From assembly GCA_020636915.1 (NCBI GenBank), contig JACJWV010000006.1, positions 160,622 to 224,621 of the forward strand: a DNA stretch of 64,000 bases, in the 5' to 3' direction. Below, piece after piece: positions 26,979 to 36,125 of the stretch; position 1 is the first letter of the stretch, and each line of letters begins with the position of its first letter. Origin of the DNA: Nocardioides sp. (GTDB lineage Bacteria > Actinomycetota > Actinomycetes > Propionibacteriales > Nocardioidaceae). The notes below the pieces were generated by a model that was not told the DNA's origin, did not search any database, and saw only the letters and a program-made list of their open reading frames with translations. The position numbers and the translations under genes are program-made.

Positions 26979-28268
26979 GTGACCGCCGACCTCGTCTACC
27001 TCGTCGCGGGCGGCAGCCTGCTCCTGGCGGTGGTGCTGCCCGAGCTGCTGGACCGGTGGGCGATCTCGGCGCCGATGGTGCTGGTGGGCGTCGGGCTGCT
27101 GCTCGGGCTGACGCCGCTGCCGGACGGGATGCCGCTCGACCCGCAGGAGAACCGGGCGACGATCCAGCACGTCACCGAGCTGGCCGTGCTGGTCGCGCTG
27201 ATGGGCGTCGGGCTGGCGCTGGACCGACCCCTGGAGGTCCGGCGCCTCGCGTCGTGGCGGCGGTGGGGCGCCACGTGGCGACTCCTCGGGATCGGCATGC
27301 CGATCACGATCGCGGCGGTCGCGCTGCTCGCCTGGGCTGCCGGCGCCTCGCCCGCGGTCGCGCTCCTGCTCGGCGCCGCGCTCGCCCCGACCGACCCGGT
27401 GCTGGCCTCGGACGTCCAGGTCGCCGGCCCGCAGACCGGTGACCACGAGGTCGACGAGGACGACGAGGTCCGCTTCACGCTGACCTCGGAGGCCGGGCTC
27501 AACGACGGGCTCGCCTTTCCGTTCGTGTACGCCGCCATCCTGCTCGCGACCGAGGGCGCGGTCTCCGGCTGGGCGCTGGAGTGGGTCGGCTGGTACCTCG
27601 TCGGCAAGGTCGTGCTCGGCGTCCTCGCCGGGATCGTGGTCGGCCGGGTGCTGGCCTACGCCGCGTTCCACTCCCGCAGCCGCTCGCTCCGGCTCGCCGA
27701 GCGGGGCGAGTCGCTGATGGCGCTGGCGGCCCTGGTGTCGGCGTACGGCGTCGGGGAGGTCGTCGGCGGCTACGGGTTCCTCGCGGTCTTCGCGTGCGCG
27801 ATGACCTTCCGCTCCGCGGAGCGCTCCCACGACTACCACGCCGCGATGCACGAGGTGACCGAGCGGCTCGAGCGGCTGTTGACGCTCTTCGTCCTGCTCG
27901 TGCTCGGCATCGCGCTGACCCGCGGCCTGCTCGGCAGCCTGGACTGGAAGGGTGTGGCGATCGCCGTCGCGCTCGTGGTCGTGGTCCGCCCGCTCGCCGG
28001 CCTCATCGGGCTGCACGGCTGCCTCGAGCCCGGCGAACGCCGTGCGGTGGCGTTCTTCGGGGTGCGCGGGGTCGGCTCGATCTTCTACCTCGCCTACGCC
28101 GGCGGCGAGGCCACCGAGCTCGCCTCGGACTGGCTGTGGTCGACGGTGTCGTTCACGATCGTGCTGTCGGTCTTCGTCCACGGCGCCCTGGCGGCGCCGG
28201 TGATGCGCCGGGTGGGCGCCTCGTCGGCCCGGACCACCTCGGTCGGTGCCTCCTCCACCGGGGCCTAG
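26979..28268 (+). CDS. CPA1-type cation:proton antiporter
   Basis: About 429 residues, largely hydrophobic with roughly 12 membrane spans. Signs of the NhaP/CPA1 family are GAALAPTDPVLASDVQV and LTSEAGLNDGLAFPFVY, with the conserved Asp of the ND motif and the transport-site region, and FFGVRGVGSIFYLAYA near the end. It probably exchanges Na+ or K+ for H+. The GTG at 26979, preceded by GGAG, is preferred over a TTG at 26970. Confidence 0.9.
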   Translation: MTADLVYLVAGGSLLLAVVLPELLDRWAISAPMVLVGVGLLLGLTPLPDGMPLDPQENRATIQHVTELAVLVALMGVGLALDRPLEVRRLASWRRWGATWRLLGIGMPITIAAVALLAWAAGASPAVALLLGAALAPTDPVLASDVQVAGPQTGDHEVDEDDEVRFTLTSEAGLNDGLAFPFVYAAILLATEGAVSGWALEWVGWYLVGKVVLGVLAGIVVGRVLAYAAFHSRSRSLRLAERGESLMALAALVSAYGVGEVVGGYGFLAVFACAMTFRSAERSHDYHAAMHEVTERLERLLTLFVLLVLGIALTRGLLGSLDWKGVAIAVALVVVVRPLAGLIGLHGCLEPGERRAVAFFGVRGVGSIFYLAYAGGEATELASDWLWSTVSFTIVLSVFVHGALAAPVMRRVGASSARTTSVGASSTGA

Positions 28269-28296
28269 TCCATCGGGGCCGGATGCGGCTCGCCGC

Positions 28297-28323
28297 TTGA
28301 CGCGCGTCAACTAGAACCGGTTC
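28297..28323 (+). promoter_or_regulatory. Two perfect palindromes upstream of the amidohydrolase gene
   Basis: TTGACGCGCGTCAA (28297-28310) and GAACCGGTTC (28314-28323) are perfect palindromes within 40 bp of the start codon at 28335. The first could double as a -35 box (TTGACG). Their placement suggests regulator binding sites, but no regulator gene adjoins. Confidence 0.5.
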
Positions 28324-28334
28324 CATTCCGGTCC

Positions 28335-30131
28335 ATGGCGTACGACGCGATCATCAGGGGCGGCCGCTGGTTCGACGGGACCGGGGCGCCGTCGGCGGTC
28401 CGCAACCTCGGCGTCCGGGACGGCCGGGTCGTCGAGGTCACCACGGAGGACCTCGACGAGACCGGCTGCCCCGAGGTGGTCGACGCCGCCGGGAAGTGGG
28501 TCATCCCGGGGATGGTCGACATCCACACCCACTACGACGTCGAGGTGCTCGACGGGCCCGGCCTGCCGGAGTCGGTCCGGCACGGGGTCACGACCCTGTT
28601 CCTCGGCTCGTGCTCGCTGTCGACGGTCCACGTGGGGGGCGTGGACGCAGGTGACCTGTTCGGCCGGGTCGAGGCGATCCCGCGCCAGCACGTCATCCGC
28701 GCCGTCGAGGAGCACCGCACCTGGTCGACCGCCGAGCAGTACGTCGCCGCGCTCGAGTCGCTCCCCCTCGGCCCCAACCTCGCGGCGTTCATCGGCCACT
28801 CCGACATGCGCACCGCGACCATGGGCCTGGACCGGGCCACGCGCAAGGAGGTGCGCCCCAGCCGGCGCGAGCGGCTCCGCATGGAGCGGATGCTCGACGA
28901 GGCGCTGGACGCCGGCTTCGTCGGGATGTCGGCGCAGCAGCTGCTCTTCGACAAGCTCGACGGCGACCTGTGCCGCTCGCGCACGCTGCCGTCGACGTAC
29001 GCGCGGAGCAAGGAGATGCGCGGCCTCCGCTCGATCCTGCGCCGGCGCCGCCGGGCGCTGCAGGCCGGACCGGACGCCAGCCACCCGCACACGATCGTCG
29101 TCCAGGCCGTCAACTCGCTCGGGTGGTTCGGGCGGCCCGCGCTGCGCACCAGCCTGCTGTCGGCCGCGGACCTCAAGGCGCTGCCGTTCATCATCCACCT
29201 GATGCGCCCGCTCGCCCGGCTGGTGAACCGCCTCGGGGCCGACTTCCGCTGGCAGCACCTCCCGGTCCCGTTCGAGGTCTACGCCGACGGGATCGACCTG
29301 GTCATCTTCGAGGAGTTCGGGTCCGGCGCGGCCGCCCTGCACCTGCAGGAGAAGATCGCCCGCGACGAGCTGATGCGCGACCCGGAGTACCGCCAGCAGT
29401 TCCGCAAGGACTACGAGCGCAAGTACGACCCACGCGTGTGGCAGCGGGACTTCTTCGACGCCGAGATCGTCGCGTGTCCCGACACGTCCGTGGTCGGCAA
29501 GTCGTTCGGTCAGGTCGGCGTCGAGCGCGGCGGCAAGCACCCGGTCGATGCCTTCCTCGACCTGGTGCTCGAGCACGGCACCGACATCCGGTGGCGCACG
29601 ACCATCAGCAACCACCGGCCGTCGATCCTGAAGAAGCTCGCCCAGGACCCCGGAATCCAGCTCGGCTTCTCGGACGCCGGCGCGCACCTGCGCAACATGG
29701 CCTTCTACAACTTCGGCCTGCGGCTGCTCAAGCACGTCCACGAGGCCGAGCGCGCCGGCACGCCCTTCATGAGCGTCGAGCACGCCGTGCACCGGCTCAC
29801 CGGCGAGCTGGGCGAGTGGTACCGCATCGACGCCGGCACCCTGCGCGTCGGCGACCGTGCCGACCTGGTCGTGATCGACCCCGAGCGCCTCGACGCCTCG
29901 TTGGAGGAGTACCGCGAGGCACCGGTCGAGCAGTACGGCGGCCTGTCCCGCATGGTCAACCGCAACGACGCCGCCGTGCCGGCTGTGTTCGTCAGCGGCC
30001 GCCGCGTGGTCACCGACGGCGAGCCGACCGATCTGCTCGGCCGGGAGCGGACCGGGCAGTTCCTGCGGGCCGAGCAGGCCGGCGCCGCCGTACCTGCTCC
30101 TCAGACGGCGACCGAGGCTGTCGCCGGCTGA
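28335..30131 (+). CDS. Amidohydrolase, N-acyl-D-amino-acid deacylase-like
   Basis: 598 residues. Metal-dependent hydrolase with a composite domain at both ends (YDAIIRGGRWFDGTG; AGTLRVGDRADLVVIDPERL). The metal motif VDIHTHYDVEV has His64 and His66. Later signs are GHSDMR near residue 155 and LGFSDAGAHLRNMAFYN carrying a candidate catalytic Asp. The layout matches D-aminoacylase/N-acyl-D-amino-acid deacylase relatives. Actual substrate unknown; it stands as a single gene behind two palindromes. Confidence 0.87.
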   Translation: MAYDAIIRGGRWFDGTGAPSAVRNLGVRDGRVVEVTTEDLDETGCPEVVDAAGKWVIPGMVDIHTHYDVEVLDGPGLPESVRHGVTTLFLGSCSLSTVHVGGVDAGDLFGRVEAIPRQHVIRAVEEHRTWSTAEQYVAALESLPLGPNLAAFIGHSDMRTATMGLDRATRKEVRPSRRERLRMERMLDEALDAGFVGMSAQQLLFDKLDGDLCRSRTLPSTYARSKEMRGLRSILRRRRRALQAGPDASHPHTIVVQAVNSLGWFGRPALRTSLLSAADLKALPFIIHLMRPLARLVNRLGADFRWQHLPVPFEVYADGIDLVIFEEFGSGAAALHLQEKIARDELMRDPEYRQQFRKDYERKYDPRVWQRDFFDAEIVACPDTSVVGKSFGQVGVERGGKHPVDAFLDLVLEHGTDIRWRTTISNHRPSILKKLAQDPGIQLGFSDAGAHLRNMAFYNFGLRLLKHVHEAERAGTPFMSVEHAVHRLTGELGEWYRIDAGTLRVGDRADLVVIDPERLDASLEEYREAPVEQYGGLSRMVNRNDAAVPAVFVSGRRVVTDGEPTDLLGRERTGQFLRAEQAGAAVPAPQTATEAVAG

Positions 30132-30146
30132 CGCGGCCGGCCCGCG

Positions 30147-30269
30147 TCAACGCTGGTTGCGGCGCTCGCGGACCTTCGCGACGGCGGCCTTGATCCGGGC
30201 CTGGTTCTGCGGCTTGCGGGACTCGTCGTAGAGCTTCTTGCCGATCCCGACGAGGGCGGCGGTTCTCAT
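30147..30269 (-). CDS. Small basic protein, 40 residues
   Basis: Short gene starting MRTAALVGIGKKLYDE and ending VRERRNQR. It reads as a hydrophobic start followed by a highly basic helix (KKLYDESRKPQNQARIKAAV). GAGG lies just upstream of the ATG at 30269; an in-frame ATG at 30278 would add three residues. Similar short LYDE-Arg-Lys-Pro proteins seem familiar from other actinobacteria, but I cannot name a family. It converges on the amidohydrolase with a 15-bp gap. Confidence 0.6.
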   Translation of the reverse strand: MRTAALVGIGKKLYDESRKPQNQARIKAAVAKVRERRNQR

Positions 30270-30383
30270 CAACCTCATGCCGGCCCGTACCGCATCCGCG
30301 CGTCGAGCATTCCTCCCGCGTGACCCCGGCGCACCGGTCAGGGGCTGCCGGGGCCGGGAGGTCCTCCGGGACCTTCAGGTGTG

Positions 30384-30442
30384 CGGATTGGTCACCAACC
30401 GCAGGTCCGGCGCCCGTCATCGTGCGGTTGGTGACCAATCCG
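30384..30442. repeat. Perfect 20-bp inverted repeat
   Basis: Arms CGGATTGGTCACCAACCGCA (30384-30403) and its exact complement (30423-30442) around a 19-nt spacer. Each arm itself holds a near-palindrome of the form TTGGTCACCAA or TTGGTGACCAA. So it may be read as two operator-like sites or as a long RNA hairpin. Confidence 0.8.
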
Positions 30443-30502
30443 TGGGGTTCGTGGCCGGCGGAGGTCTCCGCACCATCGGGCAGCGCCGGCGGTCGCGGCT
30501 GT

Positions 30503-30565
30503 CGGGTCGTGTGCCTGAGAACGCGCCATAGCCCGCGCCATAGCCCGTTCTGGGCACACGACCCG
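30503..30565. repeat. Imperfect inverted repeat enclosing a tandem 12-mer
   Basis: Left arm 30503-30523 pairs with right arm 30546-30565 with one bulge; the outer 13 bp (CGGGTCGTGTGCC) are perfect. The loop is almost exactly two copies of GCGCCATAGCCC (30523-30534 and 30535-30546). Confidence 0.75.
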
Positions 30566-30880
30566 AACGGACCGGCCCCATCGTGTGACACGTGGTGCCC
30601 GTGGTGCGCTCGAGGGCACGCTGCGGATCGCGACTTCCGACCACCGGAGCCGCATCCAGCAGTCGCTGGTCACACCGACAGCCGACGGTCGGGGCCGCGC
30701 ACCCTGGCGGTGGATGGACCACCTTCCCGGCGTCGCCATCGGTGGATCGCCCACCGCTGGCCGGCCCCGCCCCTGGACAGCGGTGACCTGTCCACCGGAT
30801 GACGCGGGGAAACGGTGGGTGGCTCACCGCCGGGCGGAGCTGCGCTCGAGCCGCGACACGCACCAGACACCGCGCAGAGG

Positions 30881-33800
30881 TCAGCCCGCCAGGTGCCCCC
30901 AGCCGGGCGCCAGGTCGGTCCACGGGCCGACGTCGGCGACCCGGCCGTCGACCAGGACGACGACCCGGTCCGCCTGCGCCAGCGCCGCCCGCTTGGAGGT
31001 CGCGCCGACGACGGTCGCTCCCTGCTCGCGCAGGGCGGTCCACAGCTCGATCTCGGTGGCCGCGTCGAGCGCGGACGAGACGTCGTCGGCGAGCAGCAGC
31101 TCCGCGTCGCACGCGAGGCCGCGGGCCAGCGCGAGCCGCTGCACCTGGCCTCCCGACAGCCGGACCCCGCGGTGGCCGACCAGGGCGTCGGGGCCACCCG
31201 CCGACGCCACGTCGGGACCGAGCCGGGCCGTCGTCAGCGCCGGCTCGACGGTCCGTCCGGGGTGGTCGAGCCGGACGTTGTCGGCGAACGTGCCCGAGAG
31301 CACGCGCGGCACCTGGGCGACGTGGGCGACCCGGCCGGGTCGCAGGAAGGTCTGCGGGTCGTCGGCCATCCGGCCGTTCCACCGCACCTCGCCGGTGCTC
31401 GACACCAGGCCCGCGAGCGCCGCGAGCAGGCTGGACTTGCCGGAGCCCACCTGACCCAGGAGGAGCACCAGCTCACCCGACCGCACGGTCAGGTCGACGT
31501 CGCTCACCCCGACGGTGCCGTCGTCGTGGACCGCGCTGACGCCGACCAGCTCGAGCGTCCGGAGCGGGTCGTGGACACCGGGTGCCGGCGGCGGGGTGTC
31601 GCCGGCCACGAGGTCGACGCCGTCGGGGAGGTGCATGAGGTCGCCGCCGCCCGCGAGCCGACTGGTCGTCTGCATCCAGGCGCGGGTGCCGGGTGCCTCG
31701 GTGATGACCGACCCGGCCACCCGGCCGAACCAGTCGAAGCCGTTGACCGCGCCGGCGACGAGCAGCGCCGTCGCCAGGCCCCAGCCGCCGGCGACGTGGA
31801 CCGCCCAGGCCGCGACGACGCCGCACTGCACCATGACGATCGGCACGCCGTCGAGCATCGCCTGCACCCGGTGCTCGCGGACCGCCGCGTCGACGCGCCC
31901 GCTGTCGACCTCACGCAGGTGAGCGTGCACGCTCGGGGTCGACGCGGCGAGCTTGACCGTCCGCACGGAGTCCAGCGCCGACACCAGCGACCGCCCGAAC
32001 CGGGCCCGGGCGGCGGCCGACGCCGCGGCGGAGCGGCCGGCGACACGGCGCCCGAGCGACGAGGCGAGGGACGACGTGAGCATCACCGCGAGGAGCACGC
32101 CGCCGGCCAGCAGGCTCTGGGCGACCACGGCCGTCACCGCCGCGATGACGAGGCCGTTGAGGAAGTCGACCCAGCGGTCGGCGTACCTCGCGAGCCGGTC
32201 GGCGTCCATCGTGCGGGCGACCACCTCGCCCGGAGGGGTCCGCTCGAGACGGTGCTGCGCGGTCTGCCCGGCGAGGACGGACGTGCGCACGCGCAGCATG
32301 ACGGCGATCCACCACCGCGGGTAGCGGCGGAACGCGGCGGCGAGCAGCAGCGGCGAGACCATCAGCGAGACGACCAGCGCCATGGTCAGCCCGACCGGCT
32401 CCTCCCCCGCCTGCAGCGCGACGACCAGGTGACCCCAGATCCAGCCCGAGATGGCACCGAGGGCCCCCGTGAGCGCCGAGGCCAGGAAGAGCACGAGGCT
32501 GACCATCCCCCACCGCGGCTCGATGACCAGGGCCGACCAGGTGGCGCGGGCCAGGCCCGGGACGTCGCGCAGCCGCGGCCGGGACGGCGGCTCGCCGCTG
32601 CGACGGGCGGTGCCCACCGCGCGGGCCGTCTCGTCGACGACCTGCTCGGCCGGGCGGTCGTCCTCCGCGGAGGCCTCGAGCAGCGCCCGGAACGGGCCGG
32701 GCTCCGCCGCCAGCAGGCTGCGCGGTCCGCGCTGGGTGACCCGGCCGCCCTCGAGGACCGCGACCTGCTCGGCCCGCTCGGTCGTCGAGAGCCGGTGGGC
32801 GACCAGGATCCCGGTGCGACCCGAGAGCAGGCGGTCGGCCGCGCGGACGACGTGGGCCTCGGTCACCGGGTCCATCCGGGCGGTGGCCTCGTCGAGGACG
32901 ACGACCCGCACGTCGCGCACCAGAAGCCGGGCGAACGCGACCAGCTGCTCCTCCCCCGACGACAAGGTGGTGCCGCCCGGGCCGAGCAACGTGTCGAGCC
33001 CGTCGGGCAGCCCCGCGACCCAGGCGTCCAGGCCGAGCTCGGCGACCGCGCGCTCGACCTCGACGCGAGGCACGCCCTCGAAGAGCGTGACGTTCTCGGC
33101 GAGCGTGCCGGCGAGGATCTCGGTGCGCTGGGTGACCACCCCGACCGCCGAGCGGAGCTGCTGGAGGTCGAGGTCGAGGACGTCGACCCCGCCGAGCACC
33201 ACCGACCCGGGCTCGGGCTCGACGGCGCGCGAGAGCAGCGACGCCAGCGTCGACTTGCCGGACCCGGTGCGGCCGACCAGGGCGCAGGTGGTGCCGGCTC
33301 CGACGTGGAGGTCGACGTGCTGCAGGGCGAAGCGGCCCTCGGCGTACGCGAAGTGGAGGTCGCGGAAGGAGACGTCGAGCGAGCCCTCGGGCAGGGCGGC
33401 GCCCCCGACCGGCTCGCGCGCAGCGCCCAGCAACCCGCGCAGCCGCAGCACGGCGCCGAACCCTGCCTGGAGGTCGGGCAGGTGCCGCGCGAGCTGGTCG
33501 ACCTGGCCGACGAACATCGTCGTGACCAGGTAGAGCGTGACCAGCGCCGCGGTGTCGAGCCGGTCGTCGACGACGAACGCGACGCCGATCAGGGCGGTGG
33601 CGGCCAGCACGCCGTGCAGGAGCGTCCCGGTGCGCCGGGTGACCCGCGCCTCGAGGGCGAGCACCACACCGAAACGGTGGTGCACCCGCGCGGCGAGCTC
33701 GGTCGTGCGGCGCAGCACGTGGGCCTGGCCGAGGCTGGCACGCAGGTCGTCGCGGCCGGCGACGCCCTCCTCCATGGCGGCGGCGTGGTCGGTCCATGCG

Positions 33801-34396
33801 GCCTCCTCCTCCACCTTGCGCGCGGCGATCTCGGGCAGCACCTGGCGGACGCTGAGGAACGCCGCGAGCCCGGCGGCCGGGAGGAGCAGGAAGGCCGGCC
33901 ACCACGTCGTGCCCGCGACGATCCACAGCGGCCCGGACGCGAGCAGGGTGCGGATCGCCTGCCACGCGCTCTGCCGCAGCAGGGTCCCGACCTCGTGGGT
34001 GTCGTCGTCGACCCGGTCGAGGACCTCGCCGACCGCCTGCTCGGTCAGGGCGTCCAGCGGCTGGTGCATCGCCGCGTCGAGGAGGTCGGCCCGCAACCGA
34101 CCCTCGGCGCGGTCGACGACCCCGGCCCACAGCGTGCGGGCGGCGGAGTCGAGGAGGGCGGCCCCGACGACGCAGACCGCGAGGACCAGGACCAGCCGGG
34201 TGGTCGCGTCCTCGGCCAGGCGCCCGGCGACCAGCGTGCCGAGCGAGGTCCCGACGGCGGCCACCGCGCACGCGCCCAGCGACCACATCGCCACGGGGGT
34301 GCGCAGGCGGCGCCAGTCGACCGTCCGGGCAGGCTCGGGCGGCCCGGCCTGCGAGGTCCCGGGACGCTGGTCGGTGTCGAGCTGCGCGAGAGTCAT
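30881..34396 (-). CDS. One-chain double ABC exporter (TMD-NBD-TMD-NBD)
   Basis: 1171 residues, a fusion of two half-exporters. Module 1: membrane domain ~35-330, Walker A GRTGSGKS (375-382), signature LSSGE (478-482), Walker B VVVLDE (498-503), H-loop His534. Module 2: membrane domain ~625-890, Walker A GQVGSGKS (981-988), signature LSGGQ (1080-1084), Walker B ending ADD (1103-1105) where the catalytic Glu is replaced by Asp, and TS (1133-1134) where the H-loop His should be. The two ATP sites are therefore unequal, as in heterodimeric exporters. Likely a drug, lipid or peptide exporter; substrate unknown. It lies 54 bp behind potC on the same strand. Confidence 0.92.
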   Translation of the reverse strand: MTLAQLDTDQRPGTSQAGPPEPARTVDWRRLRTPVAMWSLGACAVAAVGTSLGTLVAGRLAEDATTRLVLVLAVCVVGAALLDSAARTLWAGVVDRAEGRLRADLLDAAMHQPLDALTEQAVGEVLDRVDDDTHEVGTLLRQSAWQAIRTLLASGPLWIVAGTTWWPAFLLLPAAGLAAFLSVRQVLPEIAARKVEEEAAWTDHAAAMEEGVAGRDDLRASLGQAHVLRRTTELAARVHHRFGVVLALEARVTRRTGTLLHGVLAATALIGVAFVVDDRLDTAALVTLYLVTTMFVGQVDQLARHLPDLQAGFGAVLRLRGLLGAAREPVGGAALPEGSLDVSFRDLHFAYAEGRFALQHVDLHVGAGTTCALVGRTGSGKSTLASLLSRAVEPEPGSVVLGGVDVLDLDLQQLRSAVGVVTQRTEILAGTLAENVTLFEGVPRVEVERAVAELGLDAWVAGLPDGLDTLLGPGGTTLSSGEEQLVAFARLLVRDVRVVVLDEATARMDPVTEAHVVRAADRLLSGRTGILVAHRLSTTERAEQVAVLEGGRVTQRGPRSLLAAEPGPFRALLEASAEDDRPAEQVVDETARAVGTARRSGEPPSRPRLRDVPGLARATWSALVIEPRWGMVSLVLFLASALTGALGAISGWIWGHLVVALQAGEEPVGLTMALVVSLMVSPLLLAAAFRRYPRWWIAVMLRVRTSVLAGQTAQHRLERTPPGEVVARTMDADRLARYADRWVDFLNGLVIAAVTAVVAQSLLAGGVLLAVMLTSSLASSLGRRVAGRSAAASAAARARFGRSLVSALDSVRTVKLAASTPSVHAHLREVDSGRVDAAVREHRVQAMLDGVPIVMVQCGVVAAWAVHVAGGWGLATALLVAGAVNGFDWFGRVAGSVITEAPGTRAWMQTTSRLAGGGDLMHLPDGVDLVAGDTPPPAPGVHDPLRTLELVGVSAVHDDGTVGVSDVDLTVRSGELVLLLGQVGSGKSSLLAALAGLVSSTGEVRWNGRMADDPQTFLRPGRVAHVAQVPRVLSGTFADNVRLDHPGRTVEPALTTARLGPDVASAGGPDALVGHRGVRLSGGQVQRLALARGLACDAELLLADDVSSALDAATEIELWTALREQGATVVGATSKRAALAQADRVVVLVDGRVADVGPWTDLAPGWGHLAG

Positions 34397-34450
34397 GAGG
34401 CGTCGACCGTATGTCGCGCCACCGACGGTCGTCGCCCCAATATCGAGGCC

Positions 34451-35275
34451 CTAGGGCGATGCGGTGAGCCCCTCGGCCTGCGACCCGGAGAGCTTCTGGG
34501 CGAGGTAGATCGGGATCGCCGAGACGATGACCAGCACGGCCGCGACGACGTTGACGATCGGTGCCTGGTTGGGCCGGAAGAGGTTCTGGAAGATCCAGAT
34601 CGGCAGCGTCTGGTCCTGGCTGCTCGCGGTGAACGTGGTGACCACGATCTCGTCGAACGACAGCCCGAACGACAGCAGCGCCCCGGCGAGCAGCGCGGAG
34701 CGGAGCATCGGGAAGGTGACCAGCCGGAAGGTCGTCCACCGGCCCGCGCCGAGGTCCATCGACGCCTGCTCGAAGTTGCCCCCGAGCCGCTGGAACCGCG
34801 CCTGGACGTTGTTGAAGATCGTGACGATGCAGAAGGTCGCGTGCGCGATCACGATCGTCCAGAGGCTCAGCTGGATCCCCAGGATGGTGCGGAAGCCGTT
34901 CTGGAACGCCAGGCCCGTGACCACGCCCGGCAGGGCGATCGGCAGGATGATCAGCAGCGAGACGACGTTCCGCCCGAAGAAGCGGGTCCGCCGCAGCGCC
35001 ATCGCAGCCAGCGTGCCGAGCAGCAGCGCCACCACGGTCGCGGCGATCGCGACCTTGACACTGGTCCACAGCGCGGACCGGGCGCCCTGGCTCTCCCAGG
35101 CGACCTGCCACCAGTGCAGCGTGTAGCCGGGCGGCGGGAAGCCGAAGGTGTTGTCGATGTTGAACGAGTTGACCACCACGAGCGTCAGCGGCACGTAGAC
35201 GAAGACCAGCACCAGCACCGTGATGCCCGTCAACGACCGGCGCAGGCCGGGCGAGATGATCGAGGAACGGGCCAT
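34451..35275 (-). CDS. potC: ABC transporter permease, PotC type
   Basis: 274 residues with about six membrane spans. The inner-membrane permease motif (EAA loop) reads EQASMDLGAGRWTTFRLVTFP. Forms the channel with PotB for a polyamine-type substrate. Its ATG overlaps the potB stop by one base (TGATG). Order potA-potD-potB-potC; PotD/A features support putrescine/spermidine-class import, but the exact substrate is inferred. Confidence 0.9.
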   Translation of the reverse strand: MARSSIISPGLRRSLTGITVLVLVFVYVPLTLVVVNSFNIDNTFGFPPPGYTLHWWQVAWESQGARSALWTSVKVAIAATVVALLLGTLAAMALRRTRFFGRNVVSLLIILPIALPGVVTGLAFQNGFRTILGIQLSLWTIVIAHATFCIVTIFNNVQARFQRLGGNFEQASMDLGAGRWTTFRLVTFPMLRSALLAGALLSFGLSFDEIVVTTFTASSQDQTLPIWIFQNLFRPNQAPIVNVVAAVLVIVSAIPIYLAQKLSGSQAEGLTASP

Positions 35276-36123
35276 CAGAGGCTCTCCAGTGCTCCGGTAC
35301 GGCGGGCCGCGGCGAGGTAGCCGAGCATGACCACGATCGGGACGGTGGCGACCGCCGCCGCGAACGGCAGGTTGTTGGCGGCGCCCTGGTTGTCGTAGAC
35401 GACGTTGCCGAGCAGCTGCGTGGTGCCGCCCACGATCTTGACGGCGATGTAGTCGCCCATCGTCAGCGAGAACGTGAAGATCGAACCCGCGACGAACCCC
35501 GGGAACGCCATCGGGAGCACGACCCGCCGCAGCGTGTGGACCGATCCGGCCCCGAGGTCGGCGGAGGCCTCGAAGAGCGAGTCCGGGACCCGCTCGAGGG
35601 CGGCGTACACCGGCAGGATCATGTAGGGCAGCCACAGGTACGCGAGCGTCACCGTGGTCGCCACCATGCCGTAGCCCGGGGTGTTCAGGCCGAACGGCTG
35701 CAGGACCCACTCGATCGGACCGTCGGCGGAGAACATGCCGCGCCAGGCGTAGGCCTTCACCAGGTAGGACGCCCAGAGCGGCATCAGGACCGCGATCACC
35801 AGCAGCCGCTGGGCGCGGGGCGACGCGATCTTCGCCATGTAGAGGGCGATCGGGAACGCCAGCAGCGCGTCGACCGCCGTCACCAGGGCCGCGAGCCCGA
35901 TCGTCCGCACCGTGATCGTGCGGTAGACCTCGACGGTGAAGAGCGTCTTGAAGTTCTCCAGCGTCCAGACCCGCTCGATGTTGCCCGTGAAGTCGTTCTG
36001 GGTCCACAGCGAGGTGATGAGGAGCGCCCCCAGGGCCCCCAGGTAGGCCGCACCCAGCCACAGCATCGGTGGCGTCAGGAGCAGGCCCACCCGGAGGCCC
36101 GGGCGGCGGTCGATGATCGACAA
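35275..36123 (-). CDS. potB: ABC transporter permease, PotB type
   Basis: 282 residues from a TTG start (MSIIDRRPG), chosen because AAGGG lies seven bases before it and the start falls two bases after the potD stop. About six membrane spans. The EAA loop is FEASADLGAGSVHTLRRVVLP. Pairs with PotC in the membrane. Confidence 0.88.
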   Translation of the reverse strand: MSIIDRRPGLRVGLLLTPPMLWLGAAYLGALGALLITSLWTQNDFTGNIERVWTLENFKTLFTVEVYRTITVRTIGLAALVTAVDALLAFPIALYMAKIASPRAQRLLVIAVLMPLWASYLVKAYAWRGMFSADGPIEWVLQPFGLNTPGYGMVATTVTLAYLWLPYMILPVYAALERVPDSLFEASADLGAGSVHTLRRVVLPMAFPGFVAGSIFTFSLTMGDYIAVKIVGGTTQLLGNVVYDNQGAANNLPFAAAVATVPIVVMLGYLAAARRTGALESL

Positions 36124-36125
36124 GG

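Larger units (their letters stand above)
30279..30880. other. 600-bp non-coding region dense in inverted repeats
   Basis: No reading frame here looks like a real protein. The stretch holds a perfect 20-bp inverted repeat (30384-30442), a second large imperfect hairpin whose loop contains a tandem 12-mer (30503-30565), and several short stems around 30710-30800 of the form GGTGG-5 nt-CCACC. It lies between the 5' end of the small minus-strand gene and the 3' end of the ABC exporter gene. It could host an RNA gene or be the relic of a lost element. Confidence 0.55.

Noticed and set aside
30279..30880. CRISPR array or tRNA in the repeat-rich non-coding region
   Set aside because: Repeats are inverted or a single 12-mer pair without regular spacers, and no cloverleaf could be drawn.
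30815..35320. A 1501-codon open frame on the plus strand
   Set aside because: It is the complement of the ABC exporter and potC genes. Its translation is rich in Arg, Gly, Asp and Pro with no domain, as expected for an opposite-strand frame in GC-rich DNA.
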